DNA of 64,000 nucleotides from Rhea pennata (lineage: Eukaryota > Chordata > Aves > Rheiformes > Rheidae): positions 6,242,017 through 6,306,016 of the forward strand of contig NC_084677.1 of NCBI RefSeq assembly GCF_028389875.1. The letters are read 5' to 3'. Within the stretch, counting starts at the first letter, position 1. Each line of letters begins with the position of its first letter. A model generated the notes under the pieces. That model was not told the DNA's origin. It did no database searches and was given only the letters and a program-made list of their open reading frames with translations. The translations under genes were made by a program, and so were the position numbers. Shown in pieces: positions 1-12,945 of the stretch.

Positions 1-145
1 ACTGCATGACACAACCATGTTTTTAATTAGCCTGAAAAGTTTTAATTGGGAAACAAAGGGAGATATCATATAGATTATTATTGCAACATTTAATTGCCTG
101 ACTCCAGAGACCATTAATTATCTTGATGGGGCGATGACACACCCT
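1..145. promoter_or_regulatory. Candidate conserved non-coding element (enhancer-like)
   Basis: The sequence is AT-rich and carries several homeodomain-type TAATTA/TTAATT cores (about 25-30, 43-48, 90-95 and 114-119) in non-repetitive DNA that has no simple repeat and no open frame. This texture is typical of vertebrate conserved non-coding enhancers. The call rests on composition alone, since I have no alignment. It may continue upstream of the window. Confidence 0.3.
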
Positions 146-1129
146 TCCGAACTAAGACATCCCTATTTACAGCACCTTTTTCAGAATACAGTACCTGTTG
201 ACTTTCTTCCAGCCTTTCATTAAGGAACTGCTGTGATAGGAATTAACTACAGTAATTCCATTACAAAACCTGCTGTCCAGTGGAATTTTTCTGGAAGATT
301 AGATTTCTGAAAGGGAAAAAGGCCATTTAAGCTAAGCATTTCCTCAAGGCCCAAAGTAAATAACCGACGAAGAAGGTCAGAATGAATTTCGAATTCTTAA
401 AGGTCTGCTGTACGCTCGCATGCGGCACACAGAAAATAAACAGTGCAGCTTTCCGGTACAGTGGGTTTTATTGTTTTAAATGTTTCACATTTCAGTTTAG
501 GGAGAGATGAGAAAAGCAGAGGACAGAATCTGATCAAAATGATTTTACTTGGAGGAAGAGCAGCATTTTAAGCAGACATTTCAAGGCTGAAGGGATGCTG
601 CTAGCAGTCACATAGGATTGGTACCAGAAGCAAACGCTTGTTAAACCCATTGGGGCAGAAAGGTGCAGAGAGAAAGCAAGTGACCTGGGGTTCAGTTCAT
701 GCCACAGTACCGCCAGCACAGGATGGGTATGGACTATGCGGTATGTGTGTATATTCTGCCTGTATTTTAATCGACTTTTAAAAGTGTACTGATGCCCAGC
801 ATCTGTCTGCAGGGGGTTGGTGTTCATTGCCTGCTCTCATCTGCTGTTTCACAGCTGAGGTGCTTTCAAGACTTGGTCATTTTTAGTAGGCCTGTAATTG
901 AGTCTACAGCAAGTAAACTTGCCAGGAGACTATCCTTTAACCTTACTTGATACTGTCTTAATGGAAATTCAGAAGCAGATTACTTTAAACAGCTGTGTTA
1001 ATATAGTGGCTGTTGGCTCTTTCCTAGAGGTCAGCAGGATCTACTCCTGCGTGAGGAAATTGAAACGTTCCCCAGGACCTGTTTGTACCACTGAGTTTAT
1101 TTTAAAAATACAGCCACGCGACCTCTTCT
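146..1129. other. Unique AT-rich non-coding DNA
   Basis: I see no gene, transposon or tandem repeat here. Short open frames on both strands (97 and 78 codons) overlap each other and show no protein family. Confidence 0.5.
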
Positions 1130-1470
1130 TCTAGCCGAGAGCAGGTGGGCAGGCAGTGAGGAGCGCTCCGGCTCTGTGTCAGCCTGCCTCCCCCCCGGTG
1201 CTGGCTGACGCAGCTCTGCGGGAGAGGGCATCGCGCTGCTGCTGCTGGGGCTGCGGCGAGGAGCAAGGAAAGTCACGCGGCCGCGTGGGCTGATTTGCAG
1301 GGGGCTGCTCAGAGAAGTAGCCAAAAACAACACGATTTAAGCTATTGTGCTTTTCCTCGGAAGCTGTTCTACACACCAAGGGAGGGAAAGCTAATTCGGA
1401 CGAGCTGTGTCCCAGCCGAGGGCGCGCGTTTGCCTATCTAACAAAAACGCGTAGAAGTGGATTCCACCTG
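1130..1470. promoter_or_regulatory. Weak CpG island
   Basis: CG dinucleotides are dense here compared with the flanks. The segment includes a perfect 14-bp palindrome CACGCGGCCGCGTG at 1274-1287, which contains a NotI site, and a CTCF-like core CCAGCCGAGGGCGC at 1412-1425. Open frames on both strands come from low stop density in GC-rich DNA. It could be a promoter or an isolated regulatory island. No TATA box or convincing exon is seen beside it. Confidence 0.5.
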
Positions 1471-4400
1471 CTGTGCGTCCTGTCCTACCAAACAGCGAGT
1501 GGGAAAACAAAGTTTCAACCTACTCTGATTTCATTTGGGGAAGTCTTTCAACAACTGCCGAAGTCGTTACCCTGCATGTGCAGTAGCTGCAGTCACTGGG
1601 AGCAAAGTGACTCTCGGCGGTGCTGGAATGCCTCCGACGGCAGCGCTTGCACAAATTGAGAGCCTGATGCTGCATACTGATCGAATGCTGCAAACTACTT
1701 ACCCCTTCACTGTCCTTTATTTTTTCTTCTCTCAAGTTGCTGTCAGTAGTAATCCCTCTTCTAATATACTGAGATGGGGAAAATCTCTCTTCAGGGTTTT
1801 TCTGGTTGTTTGTTTGCTTTTCAATTAATCTCAGCTAGGACTGTGCTCGGTTAATGACATTGGTTTGCTATTCGCGTGTGCAAAATTGAAGACTTGAGAT
1901 GTGCTATGTGCAAATTGTGCTGAGGGTAAGATGCAGGCCAAAGGAAAATCTTTGGTAGAATAGTGGACATTTAGGCTTGACATCAGCTCCAAAAGGCTAT
2001 TGGATACGAATTTTAAAGGGCTATTCACCTGATGGCAAAAAAATACTGTTCTGCAGACAACTTCAGCCATTTAAAAGAGTGATTACTAGCTGATTACATC
2101 TAACAGTGATGACATGGCTCTCAGAGACCCACAGCATTAACTGAATAAAATGCTTGATAGTGCATTGGCATGTACAGGTCGACGTGTATTTTATTTGTGA
2201 GTAAGAATTAGAGTATGGATTTAACTTAGTAAACTGGATATGTAGCTTTTTTTTAAAAAAAATCTGTCCAAATATGGTCTAGTTTCCTACCTGGGAGATG
2301 AGCTGAATGAGCAAAGTCAGTCTGAATGCCTCAAACTTCTAGAAAACTGGTATATCTTGGAAAACAGTGGCAGCTTCATATCTTCATGCCATTGAAAATT
2401 TGACCGGCATTATACCAATTTATTTCATTGTCCTGGAAAAACAGCTATTGTTTCAGGATTTAGTTAAGTACTAGAGTCCTGTAAAATTTTCCTCTAAACC
2501 AAAATAAAGGGATGAAAATGTAACTTGGTTTATAACAATTTTAATACTAAACTCTGATTTATTCCTCAGAATTTCTATTTAATTTGCCTCATCTAACATT
2601 TAGTTTTATTAAATGCCTCTTAAATGTTTAATTTTAAGATGTTGCAAATAAGAAAAGAGTATACAATGAAGACATCAACATGAACGTATTTACTGACTCT
2701 GTATGCATGTCAGTGCTGTGCAAAAAAAGGTACAGTGTGCTGGCCTGCAAAAACAGGGTATAATTCCTTATTACACTACAATCATCTTTTTAATCATATG
2801 CTGAACAACCACTTTTAGTGTTAACGTGCATTAACTATATGCATTGAAGCAAATTCAGCTGCAAAGCTCGGGATCTCCGGAGTGGCAGAAGGAAAGCCCA
2901 TGAAGGTGCAAGTACCCATCTGCACGTGACTGATGGACAGGGTTATTTTCTCCTCCCCACTGATGCGGTGTTACTAATTCTGGAGAACTAAATCCAGGTT
3001 TAGGCTCTTCTGGGCAAAAAAATGAAGCCGTAACCGTACAGGGAAGTCTCAGACTTGATGGGAGTAATGACAAAAATCCAAATGCCTCGAATGCTCTGCC
3101 TTTCACTAGCTCTTTTTCCGTTAGGTTTTGTTGTTGTTGTTTTGGGTTTGGAGTTTTTTTAATATGTTAAGACCTTTTGCTTGAATGAAGATTTTCCTTG
3201 CATTTTTGTGTAGCAGGAACTGAAAATATCACCTAAAACTCTTCCTAATTTTTTTTTCCTCTCTCTTTCCAGTCACTAGAGCTGTGTTATAGAAAGAGAA
3301 CTGGATATTTTTAATCACTGATGAGAAAGAAGGAAAGATGATGAAGCAAATTCTCTCTTGGGATGTAGATTAGGCTTTGAACCATATTGCCTAAAAATAT
3401 CATCACCTCATTTCCTATTTGGAAATATACCTTGTTGGTTCATTTGGTAATCCAAAGATTAATGAAGCCAATGAAAACATACTACCAGTGATATCCCCAA
3501 ATAAGTTTGTGGACCTGGACTTCCAGGCTGCTGAAGCTAGATCAGTAAAAATGATCTATTTTTGTGATTCTCTTCAGGTTTCCGGCTTTAGGTGCCTTCT
3601 TTGATGTGGCTGGATGTGGAAAAGCACACGAGAGCAACTCTATTTTAAGCATGTGAGGAGTCCTGCTGTCTTTGATAGGGTCTCTTGCCCACTTGAAAGT
3701 TAGAGCTTTACTAGGTCCAGGGGAAACGGGAATGACTCATGAAAGACTGCTCTGAGAAGATGGTAGACTGAAGGCTGTACAAAGCTTCAAAGCAAAATTG
3801 TCATTTAGTCTGTGAAGATTGTGCCTGTAGGCATGGCACGAGGACTTGCAAACAGAGGAGAAAACAGTCCATTTGGGGGTTCCTGGCGGGAGGGTGCCTT
3901 TTTTTAACACAAGCAGTTGTTACTGTTTGTTTGCTTATACTCTGTGTGTCTTGCAGGGCAGGACTTAACCCACTTACCGATAGGAAATGGAAAGCATCTT
4001 GGGACTAAAATACTGAAGAAAACATTGAATAGAGTAAAATTGAATTACGGTATAAGATGATCTTAGACACTGGATGTAATGAAGTCTGTGAAATTACTAC
4101 ATTGAGCTTCATAAAGAATCATGAAAAGTAAAAGAAAACTCGTAAATAACAGCCAAAACTAGCTGAATATAAAATGAAGGCTTCACTGGTGTGAATTGTT
4201 TAATACCTAGTTGTGATATACCACTGCTGCTTTCTCCTCGTGCCTGCGGGTGGGTGCCAGGATCCAGAACCTCCTCACTGCCATGTGGGGCTCGTGGGGC
4301 TCCGCTAGCCGGGGTGGTAGTTTGTAGATAGTAGTTTGTACTCAGATAGATTTAAAACTAGATTTAATGTGAGCAGTTTAAAAGGAAAGACTCTAACAAC

Positions 4401-5314
4401 AGGCAGCTTGAAAGGAGACACAATCTAAGATTTATCTCTATATTTTATTAATAAAAGCAAACCCAAAGGCGAAGGGAAATCACTTGGAACACTCTGCCAG
4501 TTTGATGTGTTCTGCTAATGTCTGCGCACCTCTTCACCGAACGAAGCAATCTGTTTGGGATTATTAAGTGACTGTTTTGTGCTCTGTCTGTGCGATTTGC
4601 ATGCAGTTCCGTTAAGAATGGTGGTGAAACTCGCTTATTCCCTGAGTTAGTGCGGGAATATGCCTCCACTGGGCTTGTCGCTTGCTTTTCCCTCGTTCCG
4701 GAACGATGGGTTGTGCAGTTATCCTGACACATTGGGATACTGACAAGCAACGTCAAATCTCATGATAGCGTATAATGACTCTCATTTTCAAACGAGAAAG
4801 AGAAATGGGTGTTATTGCAAAATGTTGTTAGACTTTGTATTAAATCTTGCATAGTAACAGTATAATTATAATGTGCCATCTCTAGCTCAGTAATTTGACA
4901 ATTCAGTTCTTTTGGGGGGGGGCAGATGGCCTATAACATACCATACATTTATAATTAGTTTATTCTCTGCAAATTTGGTATGTAATTACTCCCTCATTCA
5001 TTACTAGTTTCTTTGAAATCTTTCTTTTCAAGAACTCATAAATCCTCCAACACAAGTGAAGCTTAGCTCTCTTTTTGTACTTCTCTCTGCCCTGACTAAG
5101 GAACTTACTTATATTTCTAATACTAAACACCCTGGTTATTTTCATGCTCATGATTACTTTAAATATCTCCTCAACATTGCACTCTGTATAACACTTGGTT
5201 ACCTTTCTATTTTTTTCCTCCTCTTTGGTTCAAAAAATAATGAATTTATTACTAAATGAGGAACAAGCAGTATAAAGATGAGCATAAGCAGAGTCTAAAA
5301 ACAGAGATACATGC
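1471..5314. other. Unique AT-rich non-coding DNA
   Basis: There is no recognisable gene. Small features are a short TTG run (about 3128-3139), a short direct repeat of GTAGTTTGTA (about 4317-4341) and a run of nine G near 4914-4922. An open frame at 3419-3604 (61 codons) has a mixed composition but matches no family I know. Confidence 0.45.
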
Positions 5315-5402
5315 AAGCACATACACACACACACACATATATATATGATGTATGTATATGCTACATACAGATACATACATACATATTTGTATACATACAT
5401 AG
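5315..5402. repeat. Compound microsatellite (AC)n(AT)n with TATG/ACAT repeats
   Basis: An AC run (about 5323-5337) passes directly into an AT run (5337-5346), followed by degenerate TATG and ACAT tetranucleotides. The tract is partly self-complementary: TGTATGTA is answered by TACATACA a few bases later. Open frames across it are low-complexity artefacts. Confidence 0.9.
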
Positions 5403-8400
5403 TATATGATACGTGAGAGCTGCAGTTCACAGTGGAGCAGGCATCTGTATAAATAATAACACTCATGTTTTGGGGTTGGGGTTTTTTTGGTAGCATTTGA
5501 ATCCCTGCTACAGTACTTAGTTTTGCCTTAAATTGTATGAAGAAGTGACATAATCTTCTGACAATAAAGTTTCTTTCCAAATCCAGAGCCTCCTGTGTGG
5601 TTGCAGGTGCTTCAGACTATTTCAGCCACACGTTTTAGCCTTGCTTAAAGCTCTGCCAGCAGCTCTGTTCCCAAAGAACAGGCCTTTTGTTGTGGTGCTT
5701 ATCTGGGTCCTGTCTGGGCTCTGATGCCGCTGGTCCAAAGTGGTTCCCGGGCTTACAGCACGCACTCAGATTTTTCAGTTTGCCCTTTAAATAAATTGAC
5801 TCTGTGCTTAAAGAAACAAACAAAATAACCATAGGAGAACGGTGGCTCTTTCTGTCCCTCTTTCTTTTAGATAAGGTTGTCTTCTGTCTATTTTCAGAGT
5901 AACTTTGTTATCTTAGAGGTAAACCATATCATGGAGGCTGAGATTTTCAAAGCAGCTTAAAGGATTTAGAGACATTTTCTATTCAAATTAAAAATCTTTT
6001 CTTTCAATGTCCTTTTGAGCGATACTTCTCTCTTGCTCTCTTTTTCTGCTTGCTTTTCGGTGGTGGTTGTTGTTGTTCTTTAACCAGGGCTTCGCGGCAG
6101 TTGCTGGCAGTTCTCCTGGGCTGGTAATGCTTTGCAGAAGTGGCAGTTTAAGCCTCTTAGACAGTCAAGCTTTCCCATCCTGTTGGATCACAAATAACTC
6201 TTTAGGAGCTATTTTTTCTCAGTGTTTCTCATAAAGCTGATAGGAAAGGCATCCATCAGGCAGCATGTTTGAGACAAATAAAACTTTTTCAAATTGACCA
6301 AAGTGAGATAAAAGAAAGTGGAATTACTCCTTTTGCAGGACTCAGAGAGCTCCAGAGCCCCCTGCGTCGACACAAGCCCAGCCCTGCCCATGCCATCCCA
6401 GAGCCCCATCAGCCCTTTCCTGGGCATCCACACTGCTTCAGAGCCAGCCCAGGTGGTCCATGTGCGCCGTCAGCTTTCCCCCATGGACAATCTCAGCTGC
6501 TTTTGCTGCCATCTAAGACAGTATTCTTCTTTGGGTTTGGGTTTTTTTTTTTTTTTTTCTGTCTGAATTAGTGAATACCTACTGCAATGAATGCATGATG
6601 GCCATAATTATATCCGGGAGCTTTAAAGAGAAGCTGTATTTTTTATTATGAACCCAATATAAACCCTGCATTAAGCCATCTTTTTTTTTTTTTTTTTTTG
6701 CTTTGATATTCCAGTTTCAGACCATTTCCTCCCAAATTGTAAACATGCAGCTCCATGAGCAGTGTAACTAATGAAGCCTGTTTTTCAACAGATTCATGTC
6801 TCATTGGTTGGATTCCCTGGAGTCCAGGATGATATATAATCTCCTTCTCAAGTTTTTATTGCACTTAGGGTTGGCCTCTCTCCTTTCTGCCCACCACCTA
6901 CTCCTTCCCCTTCCATGTGGGTTCTTTCGTGACGAGTCAATGGTGTGTCATGCTGTAGTTTTCTCTTTAACGAGGTCTCCTTCCTCAGTGAAGTTTCTTA
7001 TATTTGCAGAGCTATCAGGACTTGATTAGATAGCCACAGCTCTGTCAGAGATGGTTCAGATTAGCCAACAGGTTCAGAAATTACTAGGAACAGATGAGCA
7101 TGCACAGTGTTAGTGTGAGAAGCCAAAAAAAAAAGAATAAATTTCTTTCCTTTTTCTTCTTCTTTTTTTCTCTTTCTTAGTTCCAAATTTGCTGCACAGC
7201 CCAAGTCTTGGACTGCATGGTCAAGATTTGATCACTTTTCACATGCAGTAATAGTCTAAGTGCATAGAAGAGCAGACCAATGCAATTGTAGGGAAAAATT
7301 TGCTAGCCTTGGCCCATCTTGAAAACTATATTCAGTTATTTAGTGGTAAAACCCCCTTGACTGTTAATATGCTTACATATTTGACTTCTGCAGTGCTGTG
7401 TAACATCCTTTTGTATATCAGAGAGAGAAAGCGTATATAGGGATATGCTTTCTCTTAATAAATTGTGCATAGAAAGAGAGTCCTTTTTATATTTTTTTCT
7501 TTCTTTCATGATGTTGAAGCTTTCTAAAAAGGTGCCAAACTCATTGTCAGTAGCTGTTTTAAAAGCCTTGTAAAACACAGACAGCTCCTTAACTTCTGTT
7601 CAAATTAACTGCATTAGTGGAAAGTTTCAGCTTTTCCATTCTCTCCAGTGTTTTTAGGAAGAAAAAGCTGAAAAGCAAGTAAGGATTTGTGTGCTCACTT
7701 GTTCTGTATGCTTTCAGCAGATACCATCAACTGTGACCACCAGTGAGGCAGTGGATTCAGTGAAATTATTTCAGCAAATATCCTACAAAATATCAGTTTT
7801 TATTAAATGGAATTAGTTTCTTTCTGTTCAGAGTTCATCAGACCAAGATTTTCTCCCACTGACTCAATTGGTAAGTGGTTTGAGGTGTAGCAAATTGTAC
7901 TATCAGGAAATTATGGATAACCAATCTACAGAGAAAGCTTCTTCTTAACTGATATTATTAGCACCTGGTCCAAAGCTTACAGAAGTCTATAGAAAGTCTT
8001 CCATTAATTTCTATGGGCTTTGTGCCCGTAGTCTGCTCACAGACTTTTTCTAAGCATTCTGATTTTTTGCTGTAGATATTCTAATCCATAGAAATGTTCA
8101 GCCTATGAACTTAGCCTACGAGGCTTAATGAAGTCTATTAAGCTAAATTATATTTACCTGCTCCTTATGCACTTCAAAAGCAAAATTATAGAAAATACTT
8201 GTGTTTCTTTTTGATCTATAAAATTGGATTGATGATCTCTTGGCAATAATCACACTCATGAGATTTCTGATGCTTTTAGCCTTTTAGCTGGATGGAAGAA
8301 ACTGCAAATTGCTTTCTTGTCCATCTATGTCAGGATTTAGATGTATAACTTTTAGTTCAAATCTTACAAGAAATTCTGGTGGAATTTAGCATAGTTGCTT

Positions 8401-8686
8401 GAAATAAGTTTTAATTTTCTGTGCTAGTTTGTTCAATTCATTCAGATGTCACCAGCTATTATAAAACAAATACTCTTTTGTGATCTTCTCAATAAGCCTT
8501 GATTTAATATTTAGCTTGTGAAGTTGATCAGACAAGCCAAACTGTGAGAGGCATATATATGAAAATGCTACGCAATTTGCAGTCTTTCCTTAGAAAAATA
8601 ACCATGTAAATAAACCTGCACTGAGTGCTGTATTAGCACTGGTGTCTCAATGGACAGCCCCAAAGGGAAGGTCTCCTCTCATCTCT
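5403..8686. other. Unique AT-rich non-coding DNA with two T tracts
   Basis: No gene is recognised. T17 at 6542-6558 and T19 at 6681-6699 are the only clear low-complexity tracts. Neither is followed by a recognisable reverse-strand transcript end, so I do not treat them as tails of inserted copies. Confidence 0.45.
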
Positions 8687-8752
8687 CATTCACATAGAAA
8701 ATTAAGTGTATGAGCTTAACATTCACATAGAAAATTAACTGTATGGGCAACA
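8687..8752. repeat. 33-bp tandem duplication
   Basis: Two adjacent 33-bp copies (8687-8719 and 8720-8752) begin CATTCACATAGAAAATTAA and differ at only a few positions. The sequence is not a simple microsatellite, so this is a small local duplication. Confidence 0.85.
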
Positions 8753-9439
8753 TCATTTATTCTATCTGTATTGATTAGCAAATTTTCTAAGAAAAAAAAA
8801 CAGTGTTTTTACAATAATGGAGCATGGACAAAGCATTGCAGTTTTAGGATCCCTTGCAGCACATAACCTGAAATCTGGGACCAAACATTACCTCCAAAAA
8901 TGGGCTTTACAGCATTTTGTGGAGTAAAGAATAGTATGTTCTTGAGCACTGTAACCCAGAGAAGTTTTACTGCTATTCTTGTGTCAAAAGCTTTTATTGT
9001 TGGCTTGCAGGACTTGAGTATTTGTTGCATGGGTTCTGCTAATAAGTTAGTAACAGGAAAGTGGGGAAAATCCATTTCTAAAGAAATATGGATGAGAGGG
9101 TGGTATATGCTAAAAGAATCTTTGTTTTCAGTAAAACAAAAAATCATTCCAAAACTACAATCCTAAAATTAATTTTAGGAGTGGAATTTAAAAAGTGTGG
9201 TCTTTAAAACAAGTAAAGCCAAGACAGATTGTCAGCTAGAGTAAACTAAGGGACGAGCAAGTAACTACCCTGATGAGCCACAGGTTTTAACTCATTGTTT
9301 TTATTAGCCTTTGTCCAAGACTGGTACCGAAAACTTCTGTACTGCTTGCGTACCTCTCTGCTCTGCTCACCATGGGCCTAGGCTAGAAGTCATGTCAGTG
9401 CACTTCCATTCCTAACTTTTTTGACATGGGCATTTCTGT
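8753..9439. other. Non-coding DNA with a 20-bp perfect palindrome at 9161-9180
   Basis: Overlapping open frames on opposite strands (112 and 88 codons) show no family. The palindrome at 9161-9180 has arms TCCTAAAATT and AATTTTAGGA with no spacer. It lies just past the stop of the + strand open frame, which I consider coincidental. Confidence 0.4.
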
Positions 9440-9795
9440 TTTTTCTTAAAGTTTAGACTTTTGTTTGTTTCCCTGGCCCTCCAGACAGCGTTGACTTCTT
9501 CACAGCCAGAGCCAGACAAAAGCTGCCACGAAGCAGAGCAGACAGCATATCAAGTAATGGAGCCGCTTGTAGCTGAAGAGCTGGACCTCATCCATTATTC
9601 ATAGTCACCTTCTCCGCCATGTCTTCGTCTGCCTGTCCGAACAAGAAGGCACGACTACCCTGCATCTCCAGTAGTGAACAGCAGTTGGTGAGGTTGGCCA
9701 ATTATTTGCACTGCCCCAAAGGAAACTGGGAAGATCACGTTTGGAAGCACACGGATTTTGCTTCCTGTCACCAGAAAGGTTACTTTCTTTAGTCT
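9440..9795 (+). other. Coding-like block of unknown identity (possible exon)
   Basis: A pyrimidine-rich tract ends in CCAG at 9481-9484, a good splice-acceptor context. From 9485 the + strand frame is open for 39 codons to TAG at 9602-9604, with a mixed, acidic-rich composition ending EELDLIHYS. A second + frame starts at an ATG in good Kozak context (CTCCGCCATGT, ATG 9619-9621). It is open for 58 codons with well-spread Cys, His and Trp, including CPKGNWEDHVWKH, and stops at 9793-9795. I do not recognise either peptide. Alternatives are a terminal exon plus 3' UTR, a conserved non-coding element, or chance in a stop-poor patch that is also open on the minus strand. Confidence 0.22.
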
Positions 9796-12020
9796 CCAAA
9801 GGCTTTGGAGAATCAATTCTTTTGCGTGGGAAAATAGATTAGAAATATGCCGTCAGGTACACTGTGCACAAGATCGACAGATGGAGACAATAGTATCTGT
9901 CTGCTACAGGGAATTGTCAGAGGGGCACAACTCATCGCACTGGTTCTTAGAGGGCTTAATTTGCTGCTGGTAAATAATCTATTTTTTATTACCTCACATC
10001 CCCAGATTGTCAACATTCTCAGCTTTTTGCCACAGCTAATTAGACAGGCAAAAGCCTTATAGCCTAAAGAACAAGTCTGAGCTAAGCACCTGCCAAAATA
10101 TCTGACTTTTTTTTAAGAACTGGAATGTCAAAGAGTGAAGGGGCTGCAGATTACATTTAAATGCTTTGAGCGTCAATAAGATGATTAGACCCATGAGGCA
10201 AACGTTCAGAATTTCTCTTAGACTCACCACTGAGAGAAGGCAAGATAAAACTCTGATAGATAAAAACTACTGTGCAATGGTACCAAAGCTAATTATGCTG
10301 CTGAACTCTTGGAGAAATCTTGCAGGGATGTGCTGACATCGTGCTCTATGTAGCCATTTCTGTTCGAGAGAGCAATATTTAATTGCATATTTGAATGAAA
10401 TTTCTTTGTATCAAGTCTAGCTTTCAGAAAGAAATTTGTCTGAACCAAAACAAAATATACCCTCACTATTAGACAGGCATGGTAGCTTTGGCGAGGAACG
10501 AGGGCTTTTTATTCTTTTTTATAGTGTTTTTATTTGTTTTCCCTATCCAGTAAAAAAGAAGAAAATATTTTATTTCAAACAGTGGATATAGGAGTTTCTC
10601 CAGAGAGCTCTGAGCCAAGGCCAGAAGGCACTGAGTGATGCTCCTCTATGTTATTGTTAAGGTGCACATGCAAATAGCAGCAAAGGTATTCCTGCGATCT
10701 CTAGTGCCCGTGTCCATGCAAGAAATGCTGTAGCAGGCTAAGAACCTTTCGATTCTCAAAAGCTAAAAGGACTTGCAACATGAAAGACTGCCCTGTGTAA
10801 CTGCTAGTCAGTCTACCATCTTGTGAATCAGCGAGTGAGTAGGTTATGAATAAAGTACTCAGGGAAAATAGGATTCTTATTAAAAAAGGAATCCTCAGAA
10901 AACGGCTTTCCTGAAAGCTATCCAGTCTGTTCTGGAATGAAAGGCAGAAAGAAGATGCCTTGCTTGGGCAGGGTTGCCTGGGTTTTTTGAGCCAGGCAGT
11001 GACACTGACCTTGCCGGCTTTCCCTGAAATTCAGCAGTCTGTGACAGTCTGCGACTGAAGAAAGCTCTTCCGGAATAATTACAGTGTGGTGGCTACAGCA
11101 TACATCTAGAATATATGACTATTTTGTCAAGCCCATCTTTTGCTGATTTGGGAGGGACTCAGCTCTAGAAGCAGAGTAACTCCTTGGAAGTGAACGAGAG
11201 TGGCATTCTGCATTCAATATTGCGTCTGCTCACTCAACGTGAAGCACACCAAGATTTCCAGAAACACGCCTTCTGACTGTAGGATATTTTTATGAATACA
11301 TACCCAGTGACAAGGTTTCCAATCTCTTCCTGAAAATTACTTCTTATGTATTTTTTAATAATTTGATCTTTAGTTTCAGAGATACAGAAAATATCCAGAG
11401 AAAAATCCTTAATTTCTCTCAGCTTATTTTTTCTTTCTTTATTTAGAATTAAAAAAAAAAAAAAAAGAAAGAAAGAAAGAAAAGAAAGAAAAGAAAGAAA
11501 AAAAAACACCTGGAGAGTTTTAACTCATGCAGAATAAAATATCATAACAAAGGGACTGACCTCAAGCAAAAATGCAAGATAAAATGATGTAGTTCAGGCA
11601 CATTGTTCCATTTTTCTTTTTTCAGGCTTTCTTCTACTCTGGCCCTGCAGTATGCTGACAGCAGGCCCAGTACAGAGGCCGCCTTTGCTCAGGAATTCCT
11701 CCCACTGCCTTTTCTCGGTCCTTGGGGGGCCCTTCCCCACTTTTGCAGTGCGCCTGCCTGAGGCTGGCTGCTCTTTTCACAGCCAGGTAGCGACGGACAG
11801 CCCGCACTGCCTGCAGCACCTTCTCTTATTCCCGTTGAAGGAATGGCATGGTCTTCAAGACTGGGGAGGCTGCAGTGTATCTCTGTGTCTGTAAAACTGA
11901 TGGGTTATGCAGTATTTAAATATTTGGATGAAGAGATGATGGGGGGAATATTGGGGAGTACAAAAGCTGCTAGTTTCTAGCGACCTGGGTAGTAATTCCG
12001 CTTGGTGGGATTGTCGCTGT
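9796..12020. other. Non-coding DNA including a purine tract
   Basis: Several short open frames overlap at 9.76-10.06 kb on both strands without a recognisable product. About 10,300-10,460 is AT-rich with TTTAATTGCATATTTGAATG-like homeodomain/POU cores and could be a conserved enhancer. The rest is unremarkable apart from the purine tract listed separately. Confidence 0.4.
11427..11506. repeat. T-rich segment followed by A16 and (GAAA)n polypurine tract
   Basis: A TTTCTTTCTTTATTT-type segment (about 11427-11444) is followed by A16 (11451-11466), then GAAA tetranucleotides to about 11500 and more A. The two halves are complementary and could form a foldback. It explains the phenylalanine/leucine-rich minus-strand open frame there. 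Confidence 0.9.
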
Positions 12021-12047
12021 TTAAATTGATTGCTGCAATCAATTTAA
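12021..12047. repeat. 27-bp perfect palindrome (13-bp arms, 1-nt centre)
   Basis: The arm TTAAATTGATTGC is followed by a single T and then its exact complement GCAATCAATTTAA. Each arm holds ATTGATT/AATCAAT cores of the kind bound by PBX- and CUT-type homeodomains. It can be read as a dimeric protein-binding site or a cruciform-prone sequence. The match is exact over 26 paired bases, well beyond chance for a 64-kb window. Confidence 0.8.
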
Positions 12048-12945
12048 GCAAGCTGTTATCTGGCTTTGACTTTCTATGGTTATGAGCCCTAGCACCTATT
12101 TGTGCTTTTGGAAATCATCCCAGAAATTGATGACTTATGGTTTCTCATCAGGAATCTTGCCCTCTCAGTTGAAGTGAATAACCTGCTTTTTTCCTCTATT
12201 AATTTTTTTACTGCAATAACTTTTTGGATTTTCATGTTTCTGATATTGCAGAGGTGGAGATGGAATGGAGCTCAAGCAAGGAAAATGGAGATATATCGTC
12301 TGTCCACACTGAAGTATAGCATTCACCAGTACATACCATATATTGTTGGATGACTTTGATGCTGCTGGAGAAAAAAAGCTCTAGGACTGAAAATAGTAGG
12401 GATAAAAAATTGGCAGACTGTGTGGTTTCTTTTCCTGATTGAATACAAGGTGATAAATGTCTCTTGGTTCCATTTATAGCAATGGTCTTGTTTTATATTG
12501 ATTTACTGCTCTTTAAAGTAGAAAAAAATCAACTCCAAATAATTTAGGGATACGAGAAAACCCACTCCACTCCATCAATGGCTTTCTGAGTGGTGAAATT
12601 TAAGGTAGCTCTTTCTTATTGTCCTCAACACTGAAAATGTTCTCTCTGCCGTGTAACTACAATAAATTCTACATACAGGGCTATGATACAGTCTGAAACT
12701 CATAAGGTGATAGTGTGATTAGCCAGCTCAGCTCTTTGCTCTAGCTTCAAACTAACCTTACCATAGTAAATAGATCTCCTCACTGAGCAAGCTGAGCTAC
12801 ACATCAACATTAGTGCCAATAAGGAAAAAAGAGGATAGTAATATGGAAGCGGGAGTGGGAAAAGAAAGCACAATGCTAGTGGAGTAGTCAACCCTTCCGT
12901 CTTCGTTCTGCATCTGTCACAGCTTTCACTTGTTGACCGCAGGGG

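Noticed and set aside
1827..1848. Resemblance of TAATCTCAGCTAGGACTGTG to the miR-216 family
   Set aside because: Match is limited to the first half and I see no partner arm forming a hairpin.
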